From Bos javanicus (taxonomy: Eukaryota; Chordata; Mammalia; Artiodactyla; Bovidae), in NCBI RefSeq assembly GCF_032452875.1, contig NC_083868.1, forward strand, positions 31,290,537-31,354,536: a DNA stretch of 64,000 bases. Direction: 5' to 3'. The position numbers and the translations under genes are program-made. Numbering within the stretch: position 1 is the first letter of the stretch; every line of letters starts with the position of its first letter. Positions 22,106 to 33,920 of the stretch are shown here, piece by piece. The notes under the pieces are model-generated. The model made no database searches. It saw only the letters and a list, made by a program, of their open reading frames with translations, and had not been told where the DNA came from.

Positions 22106-25100
22106 ACACTAACCAAGTAAGGCAGAAGACACTAAGAGAGGGCATCAGAGGGCAGACAGACTGAAACCACAATCACAAAAAAATAGCCAATCTGATCACA
22201 TGGACAACAGCCTTGTCTAACTCAATGAAACTAAGCCATGCCATGTGGGGCCACCCAAGACAGACAGGTCATGGTGGAGAGGTCTGACAGAATGTGGTCC
22301 ACTGGAGAAGGGAATGGCAAACCACTTCAGTATTCTTGCCTTGAGAACCACATGAACAGTATGAAAAGGCAAGAAGATAGGACACTGAAGATGAACCACC
22401 CAGGTCGGTAGGTGCCCAATATGATACTGGAGATCAGTGTAGAAATAACTCCAGAAAGAATGAAAGTATGGAGCCAAAGCAAAAACAACACCCAGTTGTG
22501 GATGTGACTGGTGATAGAAGCAAGGTCCAATGCTGTACAGAGCAATATTGCATAGGAACCTGGAATGTCAGGTCCATGAATCAAGACAAATTGAAAGTGG
22601 TCAAACAGGAGACGGCAAGAGTGAACGTCAACATTCTAGGAATCAGCGAACTAAAATGGAATGGAAAGGGTGAATTTAACTCAGATGACCATTATATCTA
22701 CTACTGTGGGCAGGAATCCCTTAGAAGAAATGGAGTAGCCATCATAGTCAACAAAAAGACTCCAAAGTGCAGTACTTGGCTGCAATCTCCAAAACGACAG
22801 AATGATCTGTTGTTTTCCAAGGCAAACCATTCTATATCACGGAAATCCAAGTCCATGCCCTGACCAGTAACACTGAAGAAGTTGAAGTTAAATTGTTTTA
22901 GGAAGACCTACAAGACCTTTTAGAGCTACCACCCAAAAGAGATGTCCTTTTCATTATAGGGCACTGGAATGCAAAAGTAGGAAGTCAAGAAATACCTGGA
23001 GTAACAGGCAAATTTGGCTTTGGAGTACGTAATGAAGCAGGGCAAAGCTAATAAAGTTTTGCCAAGAGAACAAACTGGTCATAGCAAACACCCTTTTCAA
23101 ACAACACAAGAGAAGACTCTACAAAAGGACATAACCAGATGGCCAACACTGAAATCAGATTGAATATATTCTTTGCAGCCAAAGATGGAAAAGTTGTATA
23201 CAGTCAGCAAAAACAAGACTGGGAGCTGACTGTGGCTCTGATTATGAACTCCTTATTGTAAAATTCAGACTGAAATTGAAGAAAGTGGAGGAAACCACTT
23301 GGCCATTCAGATATGACCTAAATTAAATCCCTTATGATTATACAGTGGAAGTGAGAAATAGATTTAAGGGACTAGATCTGACAGAGTGCACAATGAACTA
23401 TGGACGGAGGTTCATGACATTGTACAGAAGGCAGTGATCAAGACTATCCTCAAGAAAAAGAAATGCAGAAGAGCAAAATGGCTGTCTGAGGAGGCCTTAC
23501 AAGTAGCTGTGAAAAGAAGAGAAATGAAAAGCAAAGGAGAAAAGGAAAGATATACCCATTTGAATGCAGAGTTCCAAAGAATAGCAAAGAGAGATAAGAA
23601 AGCCTTCCTCAGTGATCAACGCAAAGAAATAGAGGAAAACAATAGAATGGGAAAGACTAGAGATCTCTTCAAGAAAACTAGAGATACCAAGGGAACATTT
23701 CATGCAAAGATGGGCTCAATAAAGGACAGAAATGGTAGGGTCCTGACAGAAGCAGAAGATAGTACGAAGAGGTGGCAAGAAAACACAGAAGAACTGTACA
23801 AAAAGATCTTCATGACCCAGATAATCATGATGGTGTTCTCACTCACCTAGAACCAGACATCCTGGAATGTGAAATCAAGTGGGCCTTAGGAAGCATCACT
23901 ACAAACAAAGCTAGTGGAGGTGATGAAATTCCAGTTGAGCTATTGCAAAATCTAAAAGAAGATGCTGTGAAAGTGCTGCACTCAATATGTCAGTACATTT
24001 GGAAAACTGAGGAGTAGCCACAGGACTGGAAAAGGTAAGTTTTCATTCCAATCTCAAAGAAAGGCAATGCCAAGGAATGCACAAACTACCACACAATTGC
24101 ACTCATCTTGCATGCTAGTAAAGTAATGCTCAAAATTCTCCAAGCCAGGCTTCAGCAATACATGAACCGTGAACTTCCAGATGTTTAAGCTGGCTTTAGA
24201 AAAGGCAGAGGAACCAGAGATCAAATTGCCAACATCCTCTCGATCATGGAAAAAACAAGAGAGTTTCAGAAAAACATCTATTTCTGCTTTATTGACTATG
24301 CCAAAGCCTTTGAATGCGTGTATCACAATAAACCATGGAAAAAACTGAAAGACATGGGAATACCAGACACCTGACCTGCCTCTTGAGAAACCTGTATGCA
24401 GGTCAGGAAGTAACAGTTAGAACTGGACATGGAACAACAGACTGGTTCCAAATAGGAAAAGGAGTACGTCAAGGCTGTATATTGTCACCCTGCTTATTTA
24501 ACTTCTATGCAGAGTACATCATGAGAAACGCTGTGCTGGGTGAAGCACACGCTGGGATCAAGACTGCCGGGATCAAGATATTGATATTGATCAATATCAA
24601 TAACCTCAGATATGCAGATGACACCACCCTTATGGCAGAAAGTGAAGAACTAAAGAGCATCTTGAAAAAGTAAAAGAGGAGAGTGAAAAAAGTTGGCTTA
24701 AAACTCAACATTCAGAAAAAAATGATCCTGTCATTTCATGACAAATAAATGGGGAAACAGTGGAAACAGTGTCAGACTTTATTTTGGGGGGCTCCAAAAT
24801 CACTGCAGATGGTGATTGCAGCCTTGAAATTAAAAGATGCTTACTTCTTGGAAGGAAAGTTATGACGAACCTAGACAGCATATTAAAAAGCAGAGATGTT
24901 ACTTTGTCAACAAAGGATGGTCTAGTCAAGGATATTGTTTTTCCAGTAGTCATGTATGGATGTGAGCGTTGGACTATAAAAAAAGCTGAGCACAGGAGTT
25001 TGATGCTTTTGAACTGTGGTGTTGGAGAAGATTCTTGAGAGTCCCTGGACTGCAAGGAGATCCAACCAGTCCATCCTAGATGAGGTCAATCCTGGGTGTT

Positions 25101-25372
25101 CATTGGAAAGACTGATGTTGAAGCTGAAACTCCAATACTTTAGCCACCTGATGTGAAGAGCTGACTCACTGGAAAAGACCCTGATGCTGGGAAGGATTGA
25201 GGGCAGGAAGAGAAGGGGACGACAGAGTATGAGATGTTTGGATGCCGTCATCAACTCAATGGACAAGAATTTGGGTAAACTCTGGGAGTTGGTGATGGAC
25301 AGGGAGGCCTGGCGTGCTGTGTTTCATGGGGTTGCAGAGTTAGTGACGACTGAGCGACTGAACTGAACTTAA
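22106..25372 (+). mobile_element. Nearly full-length BovB LINE, (AACTG)n tail type
   Basis: It spans about 3.27 kb, close to the usual 3.2-kb BovB. It starts in the 5' UTR ('agagggcatcagagggcag') and includes the endonuclease, linker, RT and C-terminal region. It ends in 'gactgagcgactgaactgaac'. The extreme 5' UTR repeats seen at 52478 are missing. A small AT-rich insertion near 24,570-24,602 has created a perfect palindrome in the RT region. Confidence 0.94.
22468..25366 (+). pseudogene. BovB endonuclease/reverse transcriptase ORF, multiply frameshifted
   Basis: Order of pieces: apurinic-type endonuclease N-terminus (22468-22863; 'IGTWNVRSMNQDKLKVVK' and the 'ILGISELKW' block with the conserved acidic residue), linker (23386-23850 and 23772-24017), RT (24335-24673, intact YADD at 24611-24622) and C-terminal region (24760-25038, then 25184-25366 with '[10 protein letters not shown]'). 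Frames change several times and stops occur, for example in the second half of the endonuclease. It once encoded target nicking and RNA copying and is now dead. Confidence 0.92.
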
Positions 25373-25469
25373 GTGAAACATGAGAAAGAGTTTACCAGGT
25401 GACATCAAGAAACTTGTGGTAAAAAGGACTGAGGACTGGAGCATTCTATCCTTAGAAAGTGAAGTAAAA

Positions 25470-25657
25470 TTGAATGTTAGTCAGTCATGTCCGACTCTAT
25501 GCAACCCCATGGACTATAGAGTCCGTGGAATTCTCCAGGGCAGGTACTGGAGTGGGTAGACTTTCCCTCTCTAGGGGATCTTCCCAACCCAGGAATCGAT
25601 CCCAGGTCTCCCAAATTGCAGGCAGATTCTTTACCAGCTGAGCCACAAGGGAAGCCC
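25470..25657 (-). mobile_element. Bov-tA SINE
   Basis: Minus strand: 'gggcttcccttgtggctcag' head, B-box-like 'ggatcgattcctgggttgg', shortened body, and tail ending 'agtcggacatgactgac'. Well preserved head; slightly deleted body. Confidence 0.9.
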
Positions 25658-26173
25658 ATTATTAACTTTCAAAATTTACATTTGATCTCCCTTCCTGGAT
25701 ACTGTCTCATGTTGAGAAACTGTCACAGGTTGTTTCAAAGTAATAGGAAAGAGACAAGAGATGAATAAAAGATGACCATTTGACAATGTTGAAGATCTTA
25801 TATACATTAACAGAAAGTGAGAAACAAACACTTTGTATCTAGAAAATCTGAGGATAAGGGTAAAGAGCACAAATTAATCAACATGATAGGGAACCATTGT
25901 TTCAATAACTCTCTTTGAAGGGAGATTCAGACAATCAAAATACCCAGAGATACATTGGCATTATGTATTGATTGAGGCATTAAATATATTCTTTTCCATG
26001 TAATTCAGAGGGACCGACATAGATAAGGATTGTAACAGCTATATGTTGTGAGAGTACAGACAAAATTCAGTTATAAAAGTAATAGTAAGAGAATGAGAGT
26101 GCATATGCTCTGTTGTTTTTTTTCATTGTTTTAAGAAATCATACTGTTGATATGTTACTATTGTTTTGTTTTG
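25658..26173. other. Unassigned DNA
   Basis: No repeat or gene recognised. Confidence 0.45.
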
Positions 26174-26237
26174 TTTTTTTAATTTTATTTTATTTTTAAA
26201 CTTTACATAATTGTATTAGTTTTGCCAAATATCAAAA
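26174..26237 (-). mobile_element. Extremely 5'-truncated ruminant L1 (about 65 bp)
   Basis: It matches the terminal bases of the ruminant L1 3' end on the minus strand ('tttgatatttggcaaaac', 'attatgtaaagttt'), the same end seen complete at 30207-30388. Only the last about 65 bases were inserted. Confidence 0.75.
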
Positions 26238-26469
26238 ATAATTTTGAGACTTTTATGTGAGTACATTAGTATAGACAGAAATGAGTAATTGGGGATGTTT
26301 TAGTTTTATCACAACCAATGTGCTTGACCACCATAATTTTTAATATGGAAAAAACGTAGGTAGAGATTTTAGTAAAAAAAGTTAAGCATGTATTTTTTTA
26401 ATTTGACTGGAATGATCGATATAAAATCAATGAATATGATGCATATATACATATATGATCATTATAATT

Positions 26470-26504
<35 letters not shown>

Positions 26505-26791
26505 CTTTTATCCTCCCAAAAGTATCCATTGAACATGGCAAAACAATGGAACCAGAGGAATCCAAGTAGCTGATTGTGGTCTCGTAATACATTTACAACA
26601 AAGGACTTTGGAAGAAATATCTGATTCCAGAATTGGGGTAGGAAATGAGCCTAGACAAAATACTTCCTTTCATGAAAGCTTAAAAAAAAAAAAAAGACTA
26701 TATAGAGTTCAAGTTTAAAGGTTTCTGAAGCCAACTTGAAGAAACTGCCACTAGCCAAAGATGGGGAAAAACTATGTTTCAATAATGTTAA
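26238..26791. other. Unassigned DNA with a CA microsatellite
   Basis: Apart from the CA repeat at 26471-26503 and an A-run near 26,682-26,695, nothing is recognised. Confidence 0.45.
26471..26503. repeat. (CA)n microsatellite
   Basis: About 16 CA units without interruption; probably polymorphic in length. Confidence 0.95.
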
Positions 26792-27256
26792 TAACTGTCC
26801 TGTTTTCTTAGCACCACTTACTGAAGGGACTGTCTTTTCTTCATCGTATATTCTTGCCTCCTTTGTCATAGATGGGGTGAGCTTGGGGGCATGGGCTTAT
26901 CTCCTGGGCTTTCTGCCCTGTTTCATTGATTTATATTTTTGTTTTTGTGCCAGTACTATACTGTCTTGATGACTATAGCTTTGTATTTCTCAAGATTGCT
27001 TTGGCTATTTGTGGTCTTTTATGTTTCCATATGAATTTTATGGAAAATTTGTTTTAATTTTAAACAAATTTAAAAATTTTGTTTTAATTTTATCAAAAAT
27101 GTCCTTAAGCATTTGATAGGGATTGTACTGATTCTGTAGATTACTTTGGGTAGTATAATCATTTTGATAATATTGATTCATCCAATCAAAGAAGATGGTA
27201 TATCTTTCCATATGTTTGTGTTGTCTTTGATTTCTTTCATAAGTATCTTACAGCTT
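26792..27256 (-). mobile_element. L1 ORF2 segment, inverted arm of a twin-primed L1
   Basis: The minus strand carries L1 ORF2: 'gaaagaaatcaaagacaaca', 'aagcaatcttgagaaatac', 'aagacagtatagtactggc'. The L1-downstream end is at 26792 ('aagaaaacaggacagtt'). The adjoining plus-strand arm (27257-27475) continues L1 within a few bases of that point. Confidence 0.85.
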
Positions 27257-27475
27257 TGTAAAGAATGAAATTAGAACACTACCTACCACCATACAGAAAA
27301 ATAAACTCAACTCAAAATGAATTAAAAACCTAAATATAAGGTCAGACAGTATAAATCTCTTAGAGTAAAACATAGGCAGAACACTCAGACATAACCCACA
27401 GCAATATCTTTTTTGATCCACCTCCTAGAGTAATGAAAATAAAAACAAAAATAAACAAATTACATTTAATTAAAT
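27257..27475 (+). mobile_element. L1 ORF2 segment, direct arm of a twin-primed L1
   Basis: Starts 'tgtaaagaatgaaattag', the bases that normally follow 'ctggacagctaca' in L1 ORF2. It proceeds through 'taaaacataggcagaacact' to an A-rich tract ('aaaataaaaacaaaaataaa'). The remaining ORF2 end and 3' UTR are absent, so the transcript seems to have been primed or cut at the internal A-rich stretch. Confidence 0.83.
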
Positions 27476-27959
27476 TTATTTCATTCTCTTTTATTGGCGC
27501 CTCACATTTGTTACCACTGCTCAATTTTGGAGAAATCTAAGACTGTGTACTCAGACTTGTCTATCTTTTATTTCTTCACATTCCTTTTGGAGTATTATGT
27601 ATTTTAATGTTTTTAAATACCACATATTCACTGAGGACTTCGAAAATTATTCTTAATGTAAAAACATCACTATTACTTTACTTAAGACCAGTATAGATAG
27701 GTATAATATTTTGTGTGTGCGTGTGTGTATATATATATATATATATAATACACATCATACTTAATGTGTTCTAAACTGAGCATTTGATAAGTAACACAAA
27801 ACTTTATTCTCCAACAAACTCCTCCATATCATTAATGTAAATCCTACTTAATTTCCCAGGTGGGGAGATCAAAAATTTCACTGTCATCCTTGATAACTTA
27901 CTCCATGATTTATAAAGCCCTATAGGAACTCTCCTTTATGTTACCTTTCTGACTTCAAC
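27476..27959. other. Unassigned DNA with (TG)n(TA)n
   Basis: A composite microsatellite lies at 27714-27747 (about 8 TG units, then about 10 TA units). Otherwise nothing is recognised. Confidence 0.5.
27714..27747. repeat. (TG)n(TA)n microsatellite
   Basis: A TG tract with one C interruption followed by an uninterrupted TA tract. Confidence 0.92.
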
Positions 27960-28450
27960 TTCCCTTACTTTCTCTTTAGATTTTTTTCTTCCTGTCCCAT
28001 TGACTCCTTTGATATTCATCAAATGCAAATAGGCAAATTCTCACCTCAGGGCTTATGTGGGAGTTAAAAGAAATTCCCTTAATTCATTTAAGCCTCTACT
28101 TAAGAGTTTTATATAAATCAATTTCCTTTGTATATATGATATCCCTGATCTCTGCTTTATATATTTCTTGATACTCATAAATACTAAATCCTTTAGGTAT
28201 CTGTTTATCTTAGGTCTACTTCAATACACTGTAAATTCCATTAGAACAGACTTTTTTTTGTCTATCCATAAGCTGTGTCTGATACAAAGTACAAGGCTTG
28301 GTAAGTAGTATATAAATAAATTAATATGCAAAGTGCCATTAGCTGTGTCTGATGAAAAGTATGAGGCTTGGTAAGTAGTATGTAAATAAATTTTAATATG
28401 CAACATGACATGTGATATTCAGGACAAGGAAAAAATTTTAGGAAAAACAT
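27960..28450 (+). repeat. L2-type LINE 3' end with an internal tandem duplication
   Basis: The plus-strand order resembles the L2 3' end: 'tctcacctcagggctta', 'aagcctctacttaag', 'actgtaaattccattagaac', 'gctgtgtctgat', 'ggcttggtaagtagtat', 'aaataaatta'. The last 70 bases occur twice in tandem (28271-28340, 28341-28410). Confidence 0.55.
28271..28410. repeat. 70-bp tandem duplication
   Basis: Two copies exactly 70 bp apart, each starting 'agctgtgtctgat' and containing 'ggcttggtaagtagtat'. They are similar but not identical, so the duplication is not recent. Confidence 0.88.
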
Positions 28451-28914
28451 GATTTCATTATTAACTTTGAGCTACTTCTGGAACATGAAAATAGGGACGT
28501 AATAGTACTTACCCATACCTCCAGCAGCAGCATACCTCCATATAAGTACGGAGCTATAGAGATTTTAAATTCAAGCAACATATTATTTATTAAATAAAAT
28601 ATTTCATTTAATAGTCTCAAAGTAGTTACTGGGACTATACAAGTGAGTAAATGTAGTGAGACTATTCCCAGTTAATTTTACTCTAAAATTTTCTATTGAT
28701 AATGAAGTCTTTGGAATAAATGAGATTACCTAGTTGGAAGGATGCATAGTAAAAGAATACCTAAATATCAAAATATATCTATGGGAAATATAAAGTTTTG
28801 AAGGAGACAGAAACACATAATCTAAACTAAAAGTTAAAAAATTAAAGTCAAAGAAAAAAAAAGAATCATAAAAATTAAATTCTCTAAAGTGAAAGAGAAG
28901 ATTTAAAGAACAGT

Positions 28915-29415
28915 GTATTTAACAGTGCCAAATACTGTAGCAGGATTAAGTAGGATGAGTACAAAACCAAGGGATTGAATTTATTGATGAGGAATTCATT
29001 AGCAATTGTAGCAAAAGCTCTTTCTATGTACTTGCAGAGATAGGGACCGGACTTAATGCTCTGGGGAATTAAGTAGAAATAGAGATATTGACAGTAACTA
29101 TTTCAGTCAATGAGTTTTATCCTGAAAGGAAAGAAATAGGGCATGACATTGTGGATAAGATAGTTTCAAAGGAAGGATTTGCTTTTTTTGTTATCTTTTT
29201 CTTTCTTTCTTTCTTTAGCATAGCAAAGATTAATATTTGAGTTGATTAAGGGAAAATCACTGAGGAGGGAAAAGCTGAACAGGCAAGAAGAACTGCACTG
29301 GAGACGATCAAGAACAAAATGACAAAGCCTTAGAAGATCAGTGTCTCCTCTAAACAGGAGGAATATCAGGTTAAGTAATTCTAAAGAAGGGGAAAATTTG
29401 GAGGTCAGGAACATA
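28915..29415 (+). repeat. Ancient interspersed repeat, family not named
   Basis: The string of blocks 'tgccaaatactgtagcagg', 'aagtaggatgagtac', 'ttcattagcaattgt' and 'gcagagatagggacc' is familiar to me as an old mammalian interspersed repeat, but I cannot name the family with confidence. A short CTTT repeat (about 29,196-29,217) interrupts it. Confidence 0.4.
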
Positions 29416-29419
29416 TATA

Positions 29420-30029
29420 TATCTGATAGATTGCTTCAAAAATAATTTTTTTATCAAGAAATATCTGGAATGTTAATTTTGTGATATGTCTAGTCAATTT
29501 ATCTGGGGTTATATTTCTGAACCTTATCTTCTTTGAATACTTTACAAGCTCTAAATACTAGCTGTCATAATTTTAATGAAGGCAGTTATTGCTTTGAAAG
29601 GAAACAAAGAGTAGCACTCTCTAATTTTATATATTATTCTAAAAAGCCTCACTGAGAGGTGATCACCCTCCATTTCATGATTCTAGAGTACAGCATGTTG
29701 ATACCAAATTTCATGTTACTGCAGAACACAAAGTAATGAGAATTATGACAACAATGGGAAAATTTGAATGAATATGGTAGCACAAGCAGGATGTGATAAC
29801 AATCAGAAAAGGACCCAATGCGAACTTTGCATAACTGGCCTAGATCAGAACTTTCTGATTCAGAGAATAAGGTAGGAGACATCTTTACAAACAAAAGATG
29901 GGAGTAATGCATTTTGGGGATGTACAGAAGCAGAGTAGGCAATCAGGTTTTCAGAATTTCATTGGCCAAAGGACAAGGATCTGTCTCAGGTATCTGTTAA
30001 TGAGGGTATCTTTTAGGAAGGACAGTCCT
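29420..30029. other. Unassigned DNA
   Basis: No gene or repeat identified with confidence. Confidence 0.45.
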
Positions 30030-30042
30030 GAAATAGACTTTA

Positions 30043-30177
30043 TTTATTTTTCTTTTTTTAATTTATTTGTTTTAGTTAGAGGTTAATTACTTTACAATAT
30101 TGTAGTGGTTTTTGCCATACAGTGATATGAATCAGCCATGGGTTTACATAAGTTCCCCTTCCTGAACCCCGTTCCCA
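30043..30177 (-). mobile_element. Short L1 3' end with target-site duplication
   Basis: Minus strand: last about 120 bases of an artiodactyl L1 3' UTR ('ggggaacttatgtaaaccc', 'attgtaaagtaattaacctc') and an A-rich tail. It is flanked by the perfect 13-bp repeat gaaatagacttta at 30030-30042 and 30178-30190. Confidence 0.9.
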
Positions 30178-30206
30178 GAAATAGACTTTAAAATGCCCAG
30201 TATCTT

Positions 30207-30388
30207 GGGGCTAGTGCACTGGGACGACCCAGAGGGATGGTATGGGGAGGGAGGAAGGAGGAGGGTTCAGGATGGGGAACACATGTATACCTGTGGCGGA
30301 TTCATTTTGATATTTGGCAAAACTAATACAATTATGTAAAGTTTAAAAATAAAATAAAATTTAAAAAAAATCTTAAAAAAAAATAAAT
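30207..30388 (+). mobile_element. Short ruminant L1 3' end with target-site duplication
   Basis: Plus strand: 'gggctagtgcactgggac', 'gaacacatgtatacctgtgg', 'ttgatatttggcaaaac', then poly(A)-rich sequence. It is flanked by a 17-bp perfect repeat, aaaatgcccagtatctt, at 30190-30206 and 30389-30405. It sits immediately beside the opposite-strand L1 at 30043-30177. Confidence 0.93.
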
Positions 30389-30405
30389 AAAATGCCCAGT
30401 ATCTT

Positions 30406-31828
30406 TCCAAAAATAGATGATTCTGTGGAAGTGCTGCACTAATTATGCCAGCAAATTTGGAAAACTCAGCAGTGGCCACAGGACTGGGAAAGGTCAGTTT
30501 TCATTCCAATCCCAAAGAAAGGCAATGCCAAAGAATGTTCAAACTACCACACAATTGCACTCATCTCACATGCTAGCAAAGAAATTCTCAAAATTCTCCA
30601 AGCTAGCCTTCAACAGTACATGAACCCAGAACTTGAAGATGCTCAAGCTGGATTTAGAAAAGGCAGAGGAACCAGAGATCAAATTGCCAACATCCACTGG
30701 ATCATACAAAAAGCAAAAGAATTCCATAAAAACATCTACTTCTCTTTCATTGACTATGCCAAAGCCTTTAACTGTGTGGATCACAACAAACTATGGAAAA
30801 TTCTTAACGAGATGGGAATACCAGGCCACCTTACCTGCCTCCTGAGAAATCTGTATGCAAGTCAAGAAACAACAGTTAGAACTGGATATGGAACAATGGA
30901 CTGGTTCCAAATTGGGAAAGGAGTACATCAAGGCTGTATAGTTTCACCTTGCTTATTTAACTTATATGCAGAGTACATCATGCAAAATGGCAGGCTGGAT
31001 GAAGCACAAGCTGAAATCAAGATTGCAAGGAGAAATATCAATAACCTCAGATATGCAGGTGACACCACACTGATGGAAGAAAGCAAAGAGAAACTAAAGA
31101 GCCTCTTGATGAAGTTGAAATAGAGTAAATAAGCTGGATTGAAACTCAACATTCAAAAAATAAAGATCATGGCATCCAGTCCCATCACTTCATGGCAAAT
31201 AGATGGGGACACAATGGAAACAGTGACAGACTTTATTTTGTTGGGCTTCAAAATCACTGCAAACGGTGACTACAGCCATGAAATTAAAATATGCTTGCTC
31301 TTTGGGAAAAAAATTATGACCAACCTAGACAGCATATTAAAAATCAGAGACATTACTTTGCCAACAAAGGTCCATATAGTCAAGGCTACGGTTTTTCCAG
31401 TGGTCATGTATGGATGTGAAAGTTGGACTGTGAAGAAAGCTGAGTGCCGAAGAATTGATGCCTTTGAACTGTGGTGTTGGAGAAGACTCTTGAGAGTCTC
31501 TTGGACTGCAAGGAGATCCAACTGGCCCATTCTAAATGAAATCAGTCCTGAATATTCATTGGAAAGAATGATGCTGAAGCTCCAATACTTTGGCCACCTG
31601 ATGCGAAAAACTGCCTCATTGGAAAAGACCCTGTTGCTGGGAAACACTGAAGGCAGGCAAAGAAGGGGACAACAGAAGATGAGATGGTTGGAGGGTATCA
31701 CCAACTCGATGGACGTGAATTTGAGCAAGCTACCAGAGTTGATGAAGGACAGGGAAGCCTGGCGTGCTGCAATCCATTGGGTGGCAAAGGATCAGATACA
31801 ACTGAACAACTGAGCTGAACTGAACTGA
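30406..31828 (+). mobile_element. BovB LINE, 3' 1.4 kb, (AACTG)n tail type
   Basis: 5'-truncated BovB from just upstream of the RT ('gtggaagtgctgcac') to 'ctgagctgaactgaactga'. The exact left end is unclear because of the adjacent L1 duplication. It carries 'gctccaatactttgg' and a 6-bp deletion relative to other copies near 31,575. It is moderately diverged but has long open frames. Confidence 0.93.
30620..31813 (+). pseudogene. BovB RT and C-terminal ORF, one stop/frameshift
   Basis: Two long frames cover nearly all of the 3' coding half: 30620-31123 (RT; 'DYAKAFNCVDHNKLW', 'GKGVHQGCIVSP') and 31139-31813 (about 224 codons through '[18 protein letters not shown]' to the ORF end). The first ends at a stop near 31,121. 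The catalytic box reads YAGD at 31052-31063, with one aspartate lost, so the enzyme would be inactive even if the frame were whole. Confidence 0.92.
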
Positions 31829-31834
31829 GACTTT

Positions 31835-32150
31835 AAAAATGTGATTGAATTACAATGAGGCTGTGAAAGTGGGCCCTAATCCAATATGATGATGTCTTTA
31901 CATGAAAAGTAATTTTGGACACACAAAGGGACTTCAGTGATTCAAATGCACAACAGAACTACCTAAGTGTGGATATAGCAATAAGTCAGCAATCTACAAG
32001 TTGAACAGGGACACCTCAGAAGCAACCACACCTACCAATACCTTGATCTTGGACTTCAGACTTTCAGAATTGTGAGAAAATAAATTTCTGTTGTTTAAGT
32101 CATTCAGTCTGTGGTTTTGAGTTACATGAGTTCTACCAAAGTAAAGCACA
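31835..32150 (+). mobile_element. MaLR (MLT1-type) LTR, 3' part
   Basis: Blocks in order: 'gtgggccctaatccaatatg', 'accttgatcttggactt', 'cagaattgtgagaaaata', 'atttctgttgtttaagtc', 'cattcagtctgtggt'. These are hallmarks of MLT1-type LTR 3' halves. The 5' half is missing at the BovB border. Confidence 0.8.
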
Positions 32151-33920
32151 AACCATCTCCTTAAGTGTTTTGATTAATAGTTCAAATCCTTTTGTCCTTA
32201 GGTTAATAAGGATAGTAATAAGAAAGCAATAATAATTACAAGAATGGTAAGAGTCATAGAATTAGTAGGAAAATCAAGTATCTGCTAATATATTAATCTG
32301 TTATACTCATTTTATGGACAAAAATTAAAGAACTTCCCCAACATCACAAAAAGTAGTGGAAAATATGTGGCAGTAGAAAATTTCCAAATACAGCTTGAAC
32401 AACATATAGACAATGACATATAAATAACAGTAATAACAATAATAACAGGTAACAGATGGAAAGAAGACAAAATGATAGAAAATTTGCATGCTTGGGGGAT
32501 AAAATCTAAATCAAATAAAGGACACTTAAGAAATATATGCAACATACATGTCGTAATTGGAAAATAAAATAATTTGACAGCTTTTTCAGTCTATATTTCT
32601 AGGAGCAGGTACAGATTAGACAAGAAGTTAGATTCAGCCAAAATTCTACTTTGACAACCCACGATAATTACTTGAGAGAAAGGCAAGTGAGTCAAATGTA
32701 TAAGCAGAGGAATGTTTATCATTACTGATCATGAAAATCTAGATGACTGCAGACACGTTGAAACAGTGAGAAGATAAATGGATTGATGGTCATGAAGGTA
32801 AAAGGACTTTCAGAGAGTTAACATTAGAGATAATAAGCTGGAATGACAGAAGGAAGTGGCCAGGGAGTTGAATGTATAAAGTTACAATTATCAAGGGGTT
32901 GCTGTGATTAGTACTGACAATTTCTGAGTTATGTATCTGGGAGTAGATGACTGTGAAAGGCAGAAGTACAGGAACTTTGGAAGAAGAAAAAGAATTAAGA
33001 GGCTGGACTTTGTAATGATTGTTATATTATATTATCAAGACACCTAACACAGTAATAGTGTTGGAGAGAGTTGATTGATCTAGGAGTCAAAAATGATGAA
33101 AAAAATGGAGAAATACGCAAAGATGGATGGGTGAATATAACAACAAGAGTTAGTAATATAATCTTACAAGAGATTCAATACTAATTGTGCGTGTGTCTCC
33201 ATGGGTGTGTTTGTGTTTATTGAAGAGGGAAGAAATAGCCTGAAAAGAGCTACTTGAAGCCGCCACTGGAGAAGGCGTGAGAGGAATTAGTGCCCTTGTT
33301 AGAACGAGAAAGTGAAGATGAAAGAAATATATGGATAAAATTAAATATATATGGAGTTTTGCTGATAATGGATCACAAATTCCAGAGTATAATAGAGCTG
33401 GGGGAAAAGTGAGAGAAAGGGAAAGAATGAGAAAAGTATAAGGCCTTATGGTCTATAAGGTGAGGGTCAACTCGGGTCTTAGGTGTTCTTGGTATGGCTT
33501 CCATAATCATGTATAAAAGGCAAATCGATCCTGATTCTAGTAGATTCAAGGAAGATACTGTGACAAAAGATATGAGGGGTATGGAAGGCATAGGTTTTAG
33601 CTGTTACTTGAGACAAGCAGACAATTAACACTCTATATGAAAATGAAATTCATATTCAAAATCTGTAGCAACTTCCCCAGGAAATCAACCCTGTTATCCA
33701 TAGTAAAGAGCCCAGGAAGCCAGCAGCTATATCTCACACTACAGGAATTCAGACTGCTGTCTCAGGTAACAATTTAGGAAGCCAAACAATAAGCCCTGTA
33801 AAAATTGGCCCTAAAAGGCAAGAACTTGATGAATAACCAGTAGCTTCCCCAAGTTTTGTCCCATGTCTATGAGAGAAAACCAAACATGCACGCATAACCA
33901 TCACATGGGTTTCCCTAGTG
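32151..33920. other. Long unassigned interval
   Basis: About 1.8 kb without a recognised repeat, gene or long frame. Purine-rich on the plus strand over much of 32.6-33.4 kb. Confidence 0.5.
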
